This document shows, one piece after another, positions 44,898-56,562 of a stretch of DNA of 64,000 nucleotides. The position numbers and the translations under genes are program-made. Every line of letters starts with the position of its first letter. The first letter of the stretch is position 1. The notes below the pieces were generated by a model. It ran no database searches, had not been told where the DNA came from, and saw only the letters and a list, made by a program, of their open reading frames with translations. The stretch is from Corynebacterium endometrii (GTDB taxonomy: Bacteria; Actinomycetota; Actinomycetes; Mycobacteriales; Mycobacteriaceae), in contig NZ_CP039247.1 of NCBI RefSeq assembly GCF_004795735.1, positions 434,001-498,000 of the forward strand, given 5' to 3'.

Positions 44898-46502
44898 GTG
44901 AATGCAATAACCCCGGCCCTAGACCTATTGGCAAGCGATCAGCTTCTGGCGCTGTTTTTCATCATGGCGGTGGGATTGGCCTTGGGGAAAGTGAGATTCC
45001 TCGGCGTGTCACTGGGGGCCGCGGCCGCGATGTTCGTGGCCTTGGGGTTGTCCACGGCCAACCCGGAGATTCAAATCCCGGCGCTCGTGTATCAGTTTGG
45101 ACTGGCACTGTTTGTCTATGCAATCGGGTTGAGCTTCGGCCGCACGTTCTTCCGTGAGTTTCGTACGCGTGGATGGAAGCTCACCGTCCTCATGCTTTTC
45201 ATGCTCATCTTGCTGGTAGGGGTGGGTGCGGTTCTTATCAAGGCGTTTGATCTGGATCCCGCCATCGGTACCGGCATGTTTGCTGGTTCGCTTTCATCTA
45301 CTCCCGGCATGGCCGCGGTGGTAGAGATTCTGGGCACTTCCGATCCTGTTGTGGGCTATTCGCTGGCGTATCCGGGCGGCGTGTTGGGCGCCATCATCGT
45401 CGGCGCGGTGGGTGCGGCCGTACTCAAAATCAATCACCACAAGGACGCGGAAGAGGAGGGGCTGATTCCGGCACCCCTGGTGTGGAAGGTCGTGCGGATG
45501 ACCAAGGACCACCCGGCCACGGCGTCCACAATCGCTCAGTACACCGGGCAAAAGATCATGGCTACGCGCGTGGTAACTAACCACCACCATCACGAACTAG
45601 CCCCGCCGAACCTGCCGCTGAACAGGGGCGTGGAGCTGCTGGTCAACGGCACCGAGGAATCCCTCGACGCTGCCATCGACAGGCTGGGTGAGGAAGTGGA
45701 CATGGAGCTCGCCGACGCCGACGGGCTGATGTATACCCGCGTCACCGTCTCCGCGCCGGATGTGGCCGGGCACGCGGTGCGTGAGTTGGACACCCTAGAG
45801 CACGGATTCTTGATCGCCCGCGTGCGCAGTGGCGATGCGGATGCGGTTCCCAATCGCGACACGGTCCTGAATTATTCAGACCGCGTCCGCGTGGTGACCT
45901 CCCCGGAAAACATGCCGAGGGTGAAGAAGTTCCTGGGGGACTCGGAAAAGGCGCTTGGCGATGCGGATTTATTGTCCATGTCGCTGGGGCTGACGCTGGG
46001 CATCCTGCTGGGGCTTATCCCTATCCCGCTGCCGGGTGGGCAAAGCCTGAGCTTGGGCTTCGGCGGAGGCCCCATCGTCGTAGGCCTAATCCTGGGATAC
46101 CTCAACCGCACGGGCCCTATCCACTGGCAGTTGCCGTTCCATACCCGCCAGGCCATATCGAACCTGGGGCTGACGCTCTTCCTGGCGGGCGTGGGTACCT
46201 CGGCCGGCGGTTCCTTCCGCGAGGCGCTCACGGATCCGGCCTCCTTTAAATACATGGCCGCGGGGTTTGCCGTCACGCTGTTTTCGGCGGTAGGCATTAC
46301 CTGCCTGGGGATGATGGTCCTCAAGCTGAAGTGGGATGAGTCCATAGGTGTAGCCGCGGGTATGACCACGAACCCGGCTGTGATTTCCTATCTCAACACC
46401 CAGACCGGGACGGAGCTTGCCAACAGGGGATACGCAACGGTGTATCCCACGACCATCATCGGCAAGATTGTGGCGTGCCAGGTGCTGCTGCTTTTCCTCT
46501 AG
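44898..46502 (+). CDS. AspT/YidE-family exporter (SucE-like)
   Basis: A 534-residue membrane protein of the aspartate:alanine antiporter family. About five transmembrane helices form each half, with repeated motifs (GTGMFAGSLSSTPGMAAV in the first half and GVAAGMTTNPAVISYLN in the second), separated by two cytoplasmic TrkA-C-like domains (about residues 200-365). In C. glutamicum a relative, SucE, exports succinate, so dicarboxylate or amino-acid export is likely but not shown. GTG 44898 gives a normal hydrophobic N-terminus. A His cluster (NHHHHE) lies in the linker. Confidence 0.87.
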   Translation: MNAITPALDLLASDQLLALFFIMAVGLALGKVRFLGVSLGAAAAMFVALGLSTANPEIQIPALVYQFGLALFVYAIGLSFGRTFFREFRTRGWKLTVLMLFMLILLVGVGAVLIKAFDLDPAIGTGMFAGSLSSTPGMAAVVEILGTSDPVVGYSLAYPGGVLGAIIVGAVGAAVLKINHHKDAEEEGLIPAPLVWKVVRMTKDHPATASTIAQYTGQKIMATRVVTNHHHHELAPPNLPLNRGVELLVNGTEESLDAAIDRLGEEVDMELADADGLMYTRVTVSAPDVAGHAVRELDTLEHGFLIARVRSGDADAVPNRDTVLNYSDRVRVVTSPENMPRVKKFLGDSEKALGDADLLSMSLGLTLGILLGLIPIPLPGGQSLSLGFGGGPIVVGLILGYLNRTGPIHWQLPFHTRQAISNLGLTLFLAGVGTSAGGSFREALTDPASFKYMAAGFAVTLFSAVGITCLGMMVLKLKWDESIGVAAGMTTNPAVISYLNTQTGTELANRGYATVYPTTIIGKIVACQVLLLFL

Positions 46503-46581
46503 GGCCTTAAGGTGGGGCTTTCGGGATAAAGGTAGTAGCATTACAGGGCGTTATCAACACCCTATTCGAGGAGCCTTTTCG

Positions 46582-47052
46582 ATGGAATTGTCCAAGACCG
46601 GTCGCGCGATTGCTTTGGGAATCGTGGCGTTGTTCGTCATTGCCATGGCGGCAATCGTTGCAACTAGCGCCACCCGTGGCCCAGTTATGGCGGGCCCGTT
46701 CCAGGGAAAACTAAAGCAGGTAGAGGAACTGGGGCTTAACTCCGCTTCCATCGCGCCCCAGGACGTTTACGGCGAAGAAGCCTTTGCCTTCACCAACATC
46801 TGCCCGGGCGTTACCAAGTCTGAGCTGGAGGGCGCGATGGATACTACCGAGGTCAAGTTCGAAAACGATGTGGTTGCTAAGGACGTTAACTACCTCATCG
46901 TATTTAAAGAGAACGGCGAAGTCCTGCACGTCGAGGAATTTGACAACTCCCACATCGATGTCTGCGCCGCTGGACTGCTAAACCCGGTGCCGGCGGTGGC
47001 GGCAATCCCGCTTATTAAGACCGGTGAAGATTTCTGGCAGATCGCCGTCTAA
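46582..47052 (+). CDS. Membrane-anchored hypothetical protein
   Basis: A 156-residue protein with one N-terminal transmembrane helix (about residues 8-27) and an extracytoplasmic domain of about 125 residues. That domain contains two cysteines (FTNICPGVTK and IDVCAAGLL) that could form a disulfide. No known family is recognised. GAGGAG precedes ATG 46582, and the start of the hydrophobic helix right after it supports this choice. It lies just before the t6A genes, but nothing links it to them functionally. Confidence 0.7.
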   Translation: MELSKTGRAIALGIVALFVIAMAAIVATSATRGPVMAGPFQGKLKQVEELGLNSASIAPQDVYGEEAFAFTNICPGVTKSELEGAMDTTEVKFENDVVAKDVNYLIVFKENGEVLHVEEFDNSHIDVCAAGLLNPVPAVAAIPLIKTGEDFWQIAV

Positions 47053-47072
47053 CGGGAGCACACGGGGCAAGC

Positions 47073-47780
47073 ATGAACATCTTGGCCATTGACACGTCCA
47101 CCGCGGACCTTGTGACGGGGGTGAGCGCGCGGAAAGGCGATGCCGGAATAACCGTAGACATCGAGCGGGACACCCGCGCCCATAATGAGAAGCTCATGCC
47201 CAAAATCGATGCGCTCCTGGCCTCCTCGGGCTGCAGTTATGCGGCCTTGGATGCGGTAGTGGTGGGCTGCGGGCCTGGACCGTTTACCGGCCTGCGCGTG
47301 GGCATGTCCACCGCGCAGGCACTAGCGGACGCGCTGCGCATTCCCGTCTATGGCGTATGTTCGCATGACGCCGTTGCGTGGGAGCTCCAGTCCGGCGGGG
47401 TGCGCGGGAGCGTGCTTGTTGCCACCGACGCCCGCCGCAAGGAGATCTATTATTCCACCTTCATGCTGACCGATGGGGGCATCGAGCGCACCTATGGGCC
47501 GGACGTTATCAAGCCCGAGGAATTGCTACTCGAGCAGGCTCCGGAATTCGTCTGCATTCCGGATGGGCTGTATGGGCGCTTGGTCCCGCAGTACCGGGTG
47601 GAGCGGGTGGAGGCGGGGCCTCATCCGCCGGGCCTTATGCGCGCGGCCGGTATCAGCGGTGATTCGGCGCAATTACCGGGTGAGCCTGACCCGCTAGTTC
47701 CTCTGTATCTTCGCCGCCCGGATGCAAAAGAACCCAAGGCACAACCCAAGTCGCCAGCCATTCCCGACGTGGAGTTCTAA
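47073..47780 (+). CDS. tsaB: tRNA t6A biosynthesis protein TsaB
   Basis: A 235-residue ASKHA-fold protein that pairs with TsaD in making threonylcarbamoyl-adenosine at tRNA position 37. The opening MNILAIDTSTADLVTG and VVGCGPGPFTGLRVGMSTAQALADAL are diagnostic. It is itself not catalytic in the family. The stop codon directly touches the rimI start, and tsaB-rimI-tsaD form a tight operon. Confidence 0.94.
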   Translation: MNILAIDTSTADLVTGVSARKGDAGITVDIERDTRAHNEKLMPKIDALLASSGCSYAALDAVVVGCGPGPFTGLRVGMSTAQALADALRIPVYGVCSHDAVAWELQSGGVRGSVLVATDARRKEIYYSTFMLTDGGIERTYGPDVIKPEELLLEQAPEFVCIPDGLYGRLVPQYRVERVEAGPHPPGLMRAAGISGDSAQLPGEPDPLVPLYLRRPDAKEPKAQPKSPAIPDVEF

Positions 47781-48311
47781 ATGGCGCAATACACGTTCGA
47801 GCTGCGGGAATTAGACCGCGGCGACGCGGCGCGCTGCGCCGAGCTGGAAGGCCAGCTGTTCCGCGGCGAAACGCCGTGGTCCGCGGAGGTGTTCCAACAG
47901 GAGTTCGCGCATCCGCATACCTTCTATTTTGGTGTCGATGCCGCGGAGCCAGTTGACGCCGCGGATAGTAGCGGCGCCGCCGGCGGGCGGGCCGTTCTCG
48001 TTGGCTATGCCGGGCTGGCCATGATGGGGCCTGCGGATGCGCCGGACTTTGAGATCCACACCATTGGGACGGATCCGGCCTTTCAGCGCCGGGGGGTTGG
48101 ACGAATGATGATGGAGAATATCGCCCACATCGCGGATCTGAAGGACGCCCCGGTATTTTTGGAGGTGCGCGTTGGCAACGATCCGGCCATCGGTATGTAT
48201 GAGGCCTTTGGTTTCAAGCGCGTGGGCGTTCGCAAGGGCTACTACCAGCCGGCCGGCCATGACGCGTACACGATGGTAAGGCCACGGAAATCTGAAAGGG
48301 AGTCAGCATGA
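47781..48311 (+). CDS. rimI: Ribosomal-protein/TsaD-associated N-acetyltransferase RimI
   Basis: A 176-residue GNAT acetyltransferase. The acetyl-CoA loop is [10 protein letters not shown], with [10 protein letters not shown] before it and [27 protein letters not shown] after it. RimI acetylates protein N-termini. A small insert ([14 protein letters not shown]) lies in the middle. ATG 47781 immediately follows the tsaB stop, and the last 4 bp (ATGA) overlap tsaD. Confidence 0.92.
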   Translation: MAQYTFELRELDRGDAARCAELEGQLFRGETPWSAEVFQQEFAHPHTFYFGVDAAEPVDAADSSGAAGGRAVLVGYAGLAMMGPADAPDFEIHTIGTDPAFQRRGVGRMMMENIAHIADLKDAPVFLEVRVGNDPAIGMYEAFGFKRVGVRKGYYQPAGHDAYTMVRPRKSERESA

Positions 48312-49360
48312 TAGTCCTGGGAATTGAATCCTCCTGCGATGAAACGGGCGTGGGCATCATCCGCCTGGGCGAGGACGGATCCATGGAGATCCTTGCCGAT
48401 TCCGTGGCTTCCTCCATGCAGCAGCACGCCCGCTTCGGTGGCGTGGTGCCGGAAATCGCGTCCCGCGCTCACCTCGAGGCCATGCCGCAGGTGATGCGCG
48501 CGGCCCTGGATGAGGCGGGCATCGACAAGCCCGATGCCGTGGCGGCTACCGTGGGGCCGGGGTTGGCGGGCGCGCTGCTGGTGGGGGCGTCGGCGGCGAA
48601 GGCATATGCGGCGGCCTGGGGCGTGCCATTTTATGGCGTCAACCACCTGGGCGGACACGTGGCCGTGGCCAACCTCGAGGGGGAAAGCCTGCCGCATTCC
48701 ATCGCGCTATTGGTCTCCGGAGGCCACACCCAGCTCCTTGAGGTCCAGGCCGTGGGCAAGCCCATGAAGGAGCTGGGCTCCACTCTTGACGACGCCGCCG
48801 GCGAGGCCTACGACAAGGTCTCACGCCTGCTGGGGCTGGGGTATCCCGGCGGCCCCGTCATCGACAAGCTGGCCGCTAAAGGCAACAAGGATGCCATTCG
48901 GTTTCCCCGCGGGCTGTCCAAGGCCGAGGATCTGCGCGGCGAACACCGTCATGATTTCTCCTTTTCCGGTTTGAAGACCTCGGTGGCCCGCTACGTGGAG
49001 CGGGCTGAGCGTGAGGGGCGCGTGATCTCCGTGGAGGATGTGTGCGCGTCCTTCCAGGAGGCGGTGTGCGATGTGCTGACCGCTAAGGCCCTGCGCGCGT
49101 GCCAGGATACTGGCGCCAAGGTGTTGCTGCTCGGCGGTGGCGTGGCGGCTAATTCACGCCTGCGCCAGTTGGCCGCTGACCGCTGCCGCTCCGCCGGCGT
49201 GGAGCTGCGCGTCCCGCGCTTTTCCCTGTGCACGGATAATGGAGTGATGATCGCTGCGGTCGCCGCCCAGCTTATCCATGAGGGGGCCGAACCTTCCGGC
49301 CTGGCGTGCGGCACGGACACTTCACTGGAGGTCGAGATTCCATTGGTGGCCGCCACCTAG
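48308..49360 (+). CDS. tsaD: tRNA threonylcarbamoyladenosine synthase subunit TsaD
   Basis: A 350-residue ASKHA enzyme that transfers the threonylcarbamoyl group to A37 of tRNAs reading ANN codons. The metal motif HLGGH ([17 protein letters not shown]) is present, as are [13 protein letters not shown] at the start and SGGHTQL and [12 protein letters not shown] later. It overlaps rimI by 4 bp. Together with tsaB and tsaE in this window it gives most of the t6A pathway; the TsaC-type enzyme is elsewhere. Confidence 0.96.
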   Translation: MIVLGIESSCDETGVGIIRLGEDGSMEILADSVASSMQQHARFGGVVPEIASRAHLEAMPQVMRAALDEAGIDKPDAVAATVGPGLAGALLVGASAAKAYAAAWGVPFYGVNHLGGHVAVANLEGESLPHSIALLVSGGHTQLLEVQAVGKPMKELGSTLDDAAGEAYDKVSRLLGLGYPGGPVIDKLAAKGNKDAIRFPRGLSKAEDLRGEHRHDFSFSGLKTSVARYVERAEREGRVISVEDVCASFQEAVCDVLTAKALRACQDTGAKVLLLGGGVAANSRLRQLAADRCRSAGVELRVPRFSLCTDNGVMIAAVAAQLIHEGAEPSGLACGTDTSLEVEIPLVAAT

Positions 49361-49414
49361 TCTGGGCCTAACCCTTATTGCGGCACCGGTCCCGGGGCGC
49401 CTCAAACGCGCGCT

Positions 49415-49444
49415 GGGGCAGCGCGGGGCAGTGCGGGACAGTGC
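49415..49444. repeat. 10-bp tandem repeat, three copies
   Basis: GGGGCAGCGC, GGGGCAGTGC and GGGACAGTGC follow one another at 49415-49444, downstream of tsaD. Each differs from its neighbour by one base. Confidence 0.8.
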
Positions 49445-49521
49445 ACCCTTAACCAGAAATTCACGCGATGTTCTCCTCGCTTTTCGCGCGCAATGGCTGG
49501 TGGGCGGGTAATTTTCCGGTC

Positions 49522-49965
49522 ATGACTACCGGATATCTTGTCAACCCAGATTTAACCTCGCGAGAAATCTCCTTTGAGTTGGAACAGGCCAACCAGTTCC
49601 TTGGAGGCACTACCAAGGACCGCGTTGCCGTGGCTTTCCAGGAAGACGGCTCCACTTACGCCGCCCTGTTTAACCCCGATGCAAAGTTCGAAGGCGCCGA
49701 TCCTAATCCAGTGGCATCCCTGGTGCGCAACGAAGCCGCCACCGGTAACTCCGCGTTCCTGCAGGATCCAACAACCGCCATTTGTGGCCCGGTGATTTTC
49801 GTGGAGGCCGAGGGGGAGGAGATAACGAAGCACATTATCGAGGGGGTGGAGCATTCGATCCGCGCCGTTCAGGTTTACCGCCAGGACAATGAAGAGGAAT
49901 ACACGCTATGGCGCGCGGCCGTGCTGAACCTGGGCCGAGAGGGGCGGGAGCCAAAAGCGGAGTAA
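49522..49965 (+). CDS. Conserved hypothetical protein upstream of groES
   Basis: A soluble protein of 147 residues from ATG 49522; an earlier in-frame ATG at 49468 would add 18 residues of poor composition. It contains VAVAFQEDGSTYAALFNPDA and GPVIFVEAEGEEITKHIIEGVEHSIRAVQVYRQ, alternating strands and helices of a compact alpha/beta domain. I recognise no family. Codon use and frame are good, and the gene sits in the same place in related genomes as far as I recall. The function is unknown. Confidence 0.7.
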   Translation: MTTGYLVNPDLTSREISFELEQANQFLGGTTKDRVAVAFQEDGSTYAALFNPDAKFEGADPNPVASLVRNEAATGNSAFLQDPTTAICGPVIFVEAEGEEITKHIIEGVEHSIRAVQVYRQDNEEEYTLWRAAVLNLGREGREPKAE

Positions 49966-50039
49966 TCCCGCCTTGTGAGGGAAGTGCCGGAAGGCGGGCT
50001 GGCGGGTTTGCCACCGGCGATCGCGGTGGCGTTGAGAAC

Positions 50040-50066
50040 CTAGCACTTGCAAGGGTAGAGTGCTAA
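50040..50066 (+). promoter_or_regulatory. CIRCE operator (HrcA site) of groES-groEL
   Basis: CTAGCACTT, 9 nt, GAGTGCTAA. The right half is the perfect CIRCE arm; the left half differs from TTAGCACTC at its first and last base. It lies about 100 nt before groES, so heat-shock repression by HrcA is expected. Confidence 0.88.
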
Positions 50067-50166
50067 GGAGGTTGATTGCCCCACAGTTGTTCACCCGCGA
50101 CGACGGCTGTGCTGGACCAAACCCAACCGGCACAATAAACCCAAGATTTCACACGGAGGAATCATC

Positions 50167-50460
50167 ATGGCAACCATCAAGCCTTTGGAGGACAAGGTCC
50201 TCGTTCAGATCGTCGAAGCTGAGACCACCACCGCTTCCGGTCTGGTTATCCCAGACTCCGCCAAGGAGAAGCCACAGGAGGCAACCGTTATTGCTGTAGG
50301 CCCTGGCCGCACCAATGACAAGGGCGACGTTATCCCTGTAGGCGTCAAGGAGGGCGACACTGTTGTGTTCTCCAAGTACGGCGGCACCGAGCTGAAGTAC
50401 GGCGGCGAGGAGTACCTGCTACTGTCTGCACGTGACCTGCTCGCAGTAGTCGAAAAGTAA
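50167..50460 (+). CDS. groES: Co-chaperonin GroES
   Basis: A 97-residue GroES, the lid of the GroEL chamber. It opens [40 protein letters not shown] sequence (residues 2-36), including the mobile loop, and ends [19 protein letters not shown] precedes ATG 50167. It is followed by groEL after 17 nt, under the CIRCE operator. Confidence 0.97.
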   Translation: MATIKPLEDKVLVQIVEAETTTASGLVIPDSAKEKPQEATVIAVGPGRTNDKGDVIPVGVKEGDTVVFSKYGGTELKYGGEEYLLLSARDLLAVVEK

Positions 50461-50471
50461 AAGGAGGCTAG

Positions 50472-52100
<1,629 letters not shown>

Positions 52101-52108
52101 GGGTCGCT

Positions 52109-52145
52109 TTACGGCCTAGTATTACGACCTAGCATTACGGCTAGG
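52109..52145. repeat. 13-bp imperfect tandem repeat after groEL
   Basis: TTACGGCCTAGTA (52109-52121), TTACGACCTAGCA (52122-52134) and the partial TTACGGCTAGG (52135-52145) follow the groEL stop. Confidence 0.75.
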
Positions 52146-52148
52146 CGG

Positions 52149-52222
52149 ACCGGAAGGCGCCTCAGCGGCGCGTTTTCCGGTGCCCCGCATTTGGATTTAT
52201 TGTCCGGATGCGGGGCCTTTTT
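52149..52222 (+). terminator. Double-hairpin terminator after groEL
   Basis: A first stem ACCGGAA/TTCCGGT (52149-52181) is followed by GCCCCGCAT (52182-52190) paired with ATGCGGGGC (52208-52216) and CTTTTT. Confidence 0.85.
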
Positions 52223-52331
52223 ATGTCCTGCAGGCGCGGAGGTTTCGGGGTGCGGCGCCTGCATCCTTTACGCATGCATCGTGGCCCTCGGCGCCGGGTT
52301 CGCCAAGGTTTAACTCTTTAGGCCCGCAGCC

Positions 52332-52616
52332 TTATGCGTTCACGCGCTTGCGCAGCAGCACGGTGCGTTCAGTCTCACTCATCCCGCCCCAAATGCCGTA
52401 CGGTTCCGCCACGGCTAGGGCGTGATCGCGGCATAGTTCCATGACCGGGCATTCGGCGCAGATGGCCTTTGCGCGGTTTTCGCGGCGTGCGCGGGCGCGG
52501 CCACGCTCTCCATCCGGATGGTAGAAGACCTCCGAGTTTTCACCACGGCAGGCGCCGTGGAGCTGCCAATCCCAAAAGTCTGCGTTAGGCCCTGGGAGCT
52601 GGTGGGGAAGCGTCAC
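52332..52616 (-). CDS. whiB: WhiB-family iron-sulfur regulator
   Basis: A 94-residue WhiB protein. The four cluster cysteines are Cys23, Cys53, Cys56 and Cys62 (C-X29-C-X2-C-X5-C), followed by the beta-turn GIWGG and a basic tail LLRKRVNA. Such proteins carry a 4Fe-4S cluster and regulate stress, redox or development genes, usually with a sigma factor. The start is GTG 52616 with GGAG 9 nt upstream. It is divergent from sigD; the position between groEL1 and sigD equals that of whcB in C. glutamicum, from memory. Confidence 0.93.
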   Translation of the reverse strand: MTLPHQLPGPNADFWDWQLHGACRGENSEVFYHPDGERGRARARRENRAKAICAECPVMELCRDHALAVAEPYGIWGGMSETERTVLLRKRVNA

Positions 52617-52979
52617 GGAAGATTTCTCCTTTAATCGTGCGAAGCGTGCCGCCGCGGCGGCACGCGGTCAAACGTGGAGTTCTTTGAACCCAATCCGGCA
52701 TTGTTCGCGCGAAAAGTGAACGGAATGTGTCTTGATGATTACCGTGGGTTGATATCTGGTTGATCTCTTAGGGACAGGCATGCCTCGCCTCCGCCGCTGG
52801 TACGGGCCTGGAATCTTGCCTAGCCGGGGCGGCTTGGTGGAGGAGCGTGCGCTTTCCGCCTTGGTGGCCCTTATGTCAAGGCGCTACTATTTACAGATAA
52901 GCCATGCGGCCGCGCGGATGATGTGGGGCTGTGCCTTGCTCGAAGTGGTTTGGGTTTTAGTTCTTTTATAAGGAGCATT
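52617..52979. promoter_or_regulatory. Divergent control region of whiB and sigD
   Basis: No convincing gene lies in this 363-nt stretch. A perfect palindrome TTCGCGCGAA (52704-52713), nested in a GTTC/GAAC pair (52703-52720), is close to the whiB side and could be an operator. Before sigD, TTGCTC (52936-52941) and TAGTTC (52958-52963) with a 16-nt spacer are a weak promoter candidate. Confidence 0.35.
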
Positions 52980-53552
52980 GTGAGCGATACGGACGAGCGT
53001 TTAGCGGCACTTGTGCCGCTCGCCGCCGACGGTGATCGCCGCGCCATGCAGGACATTATGCGCATCATCCATCCTCCCGTGCTGCGTTACTGCCGCGCGC
53101 GCATCGGTGGTGGCCGCCACCCCACCGCGGAGGACGTCAGCCAGGAAATCTGCCTGGCCGTGGCCACCTCCATTGGCTCTTACGTTGATAAGGGCCGCCC
53201 GTTCATGGCCTTCGTGTACGGCATCGCGTTTAACAAGGTGACGGATGCTCACCGCGCGATGGGTCGTGACCAATCCACCCCTACTGAGGAGATTCCGGAA
53301 GCGGCCTCCCAGGACGGTTCGCCGGAGGACTTCGCGCTGGCAGAAGACGGTAGTAACAGAGTTCGCGCCTTGCTCGATACATTAAGTGAGAAAGCTCGGA
53401 ACATCATCATTCTTCGAGTATTCGTTGGTCTATCCGCTGAAGAAACCGCAGAGATTGTGGGCTCAACCCCTGGCGCCGTACGAGTGGCCCAGCACAGGGC
53501 AGTTGCACAGTTGCGCAAGGGGCTTGGCGGAGGCCAGCTCGCAGGGGATTAA
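52980..53552 (+). CDS. sigD: RNA polymerase sigma factor SigD (ECF)
   Basis: A 190-residue extracytoplasmic-function sigma factor. Region 2 (about residues 15-95) contains FMAFVYGIAFNKVTDAHRAMGRD, and region 4 (about 125-180) contains LRVFVGLSAEETAEIVGSTPGAVRVAQHR, the -35 binding helix-turn-helix. GTG 52980 follows AGGAG by 4 nt; a longer frame upstream is not supported. The next gene is the anti-sigma factor rsdA. In C. glutamicum and mycobacteria SigD governs cell-envelope and mycolate genes. Confidence 0.94.
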   Translation: MSDTDERLAALVPLAADGDRRAMQDIMRIIHPPVLRYCRARIGGGRHPTAEDVSQEICLAVATSIGSYVDKGRPFMAFVYGIAFNKVTDAHRAMGRDQSTPTEEIPEAASQDGSPEDFALAEDGSNRVRALLDTLSEKARNIIILRVFVGLSAEETAEIVGSTPGAVRVAQHRAVAQLRKGLGGGQLAGD

Positions 53553-53606
53553 CCGCCTTTCACAACCGCATACTGACATTTTTTAAAAAAGGAAAGGAGA
53601 GAGACT

Positions 53607-54422
53607 GTGTCGAAGCGCCCATCTGATGGTTACCGTCAGGGAGATATTGCAGCTCACCTGCAGCCTTTAGCCGATGATGATGCGTTCCTCACGGAACTTT
53701 CCTTGGGCAATGATCCGAGCAAGGGTGAGGACGCCCTCGCCGCCCTCTTGCTTGAATTGCGTGATGACGTCAACCGTCAAATGCCGCCGGCGCCCGTTAT
53801 CGAGGGGGCCGATGAGCAACCAGCGGTCATTTCCCTCGACGCTGAGCGTAAGCGGCGCCGCGTAAGCCCGTTCTTTAGCGGGCTGGTGGGCGCGGCGGCC
53901 GCTACCTTGGTCATCGCGGGCGGAGGCGTAGCTATCCACAATGCTGGCCCCGGTTCCGCGCTGTACGGTATGAACCAAGAGATTTTTGGTGACGATAACC
54001 CTGACATGGTTGAGCTAGCGTCCACTCTCGACGCTATCGAGGATTCGGCCGCCAAGGGTGATTTGGAAAACACCCGGAAGTTGCTTAAAGACGCACGCAA
54101 GCAGTTGCGCGAGCGTGAAGCGCTTGCTGAAGACGCGGCGGCCCGGGCGTCCCGCGCGCCCAAGACGGTGACGGAGACTAGCACACCAAAGCCGGTGACC
54201 ACCACCGTGGCCCCTCAGCCCGAGCGTAGCGAGCCTTCCACCGTGACGTCTGTGGAAACCACAACCGTCACTGAGACCGTTCTAGTTAACCCGACTGAGC
54301 CGACGGCGGAGACCCCGCTTCCTTCCGAGCCGGTTACCCCAACCGAGGTCCCAAGCGAACCCGTGGCGGGGGACATCCCAACCCCAGGTGGCGCCCAGCT
54401 GCCGCCGCCGCGGGCGCAGTAA
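53607..54422 (+). CDS. rsdA: Anti-sigma-D factor RsdA
   Basis: A 271-residue membrane anti-sigma factor. The cytoplasmic N-terminus (about residues 20-62, DDDAFLTELSLGNDPSKGED) matches the SigD-binding region, residues 89-110 form a transmembrane helix, and the outer part has a helix (about 130-180) and a Thr/Pro/Glu-rich tail. Release by proteolysis is known for the mycobacterial homologue. The start is GTG 53607 behind GGAAAGGAGAGA. It lies 54 nt after sigD in the same unit. Confidence 0.9.
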   Translation: MSKRPSDGYRQGDIAAHLQPLADDDAFLTELSLGNDPSKGEDALAALLLELRDDVNRQMPPAPVIEGADEQPAVISLDAERKRRRVSPFFSGLVGAAAATLVIAGGGVAIHNAGPGSALYGMNQEIFGDDNPDMVELASTLDAIEDSAAKGDLENTRKLLKDARKQLREREALAEDAAARASRAPKTVTETSTPKPVTTTVAPQPERSEPSTVTSVETTTVTETVLVNPTEPTAETPLPSEPVTPTEVPSEPVAGDIPTPGGAQLPPPRAQ

Positions 54423-54457
54423 TAACGGCAATTGCGGAGTCTAAAACCGCATAGGTT

Positions 54458-54497
54458 AAGGGCCCGGCCCCGGACGTGCATCCGGGGCCGGGCCCTT
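54458..54497. terminator. Strong 17-pair hairpin between rsdA and the DUF5319-like gene
   Basis: AAGGGCCCGGCCCCGGA (54458-54474) pairs perfectly with 54481-54497 over a 6-nt loop. It sits between convergent genes and should stop transcription from both sides, although T tracts are short. Confidence 0.85.
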
Positions 54498-54515
54498 GCC
54501 GTGCGGGGGCGCGGA

Positions 54516-54887
54516 TTAACGAGCGTCCAGGCCGTCCATGTATCCCAGCGCGTAATCCCATGGGACGTAGCGGGTGGGGTCCGGCTGGGCGGAGGGCTCA
54601 TGCACGGGCGCCATCTCGCCGGCGAGCGTGGCCTTCATATTGGAGGCGATGATATCCCATTCGTAGAAGTGGTGTTCCTCGCAGTCATCGCAGAGGAAGA
54701 AGATGCCATCGATGCCGCGCGGGCCCAATGCCTTGGCAAATTCCTGCACTAGGGCCAGGTCATGGATGATGGCTACCTTTTCTTCTTGGGTCAGCGGAAC
54801 CATCTGCTCATCATCGTCGATGAAGGATGCCGGATCGTTAGGGTCATCGGCAAACGGGTCTTTAGGCATGTTGGCAAAGAAGTTCAC
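54516..54887 (-). CDS. Conserved actinobacterial protein (DUF5319-like)
   Basis: A 123-residue acidic soluble protein. From GTG 54887 it opens MNFFANMPKDPFADDPNDPA, the pattern I know from DUF5319 proteins; ATG 54869 is an alternative. A CxxC pair (FLCDDCEEHHFYEWD) could bind metal. The rest is helical with a Pro-rich linker and VPWDYALGYMDGL at the end. The function is unknown. The location between rsdA and guaB is conserved in corynebacteria and mycobacteria. Confidence 0.78.
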   Translation of the reverse strand: MNFFANMPKDPFADDPNDPASFIDDDEQMVPLTQEEKVAIIHDLALVQEFAKALGPRGIDGIFFLCDDCEEHHFYEWDIIASNMKATLAGEMAPVHEPSAQPDPTRYVPWDYALGYMDGLDAR

Positions 54888-55004
54888 GGCTCTGAGCCTA
54901 CCTGTGCCCCGCCTGCTGAAAGCAAATAAGGCCCTCATTAGCTACCACTAGTTCACGGTTAGGCATTAAGGTGTTGGTATCTGCGAATCCGCGTCTTTGC
55001 TTGA

Positions 55005-56543
<1,539 letters not shown>

Positions 56544-56562
56544 AGACTGGAAAAGAATCACC

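Noticed and set aside
44872..44900. GGGAACC before the AspT-like gene as a further ECF-type promoter
   Set aside because: No GTC at the proper distance (the sequence there is CGTGAAT, the start codon) and no match to the conserved spacer.
49415..49444. Tandem repeats as a CRISPR remnant
   Set aside because: Units of 10-13 bp without spacers and no cas genes.
52780..52971. Small open frame with a hydrophobic end upstream of sigD
   Set aside because: No ribosome site, poor composition with many Arg, and it overlaps the likely sigD promoter.
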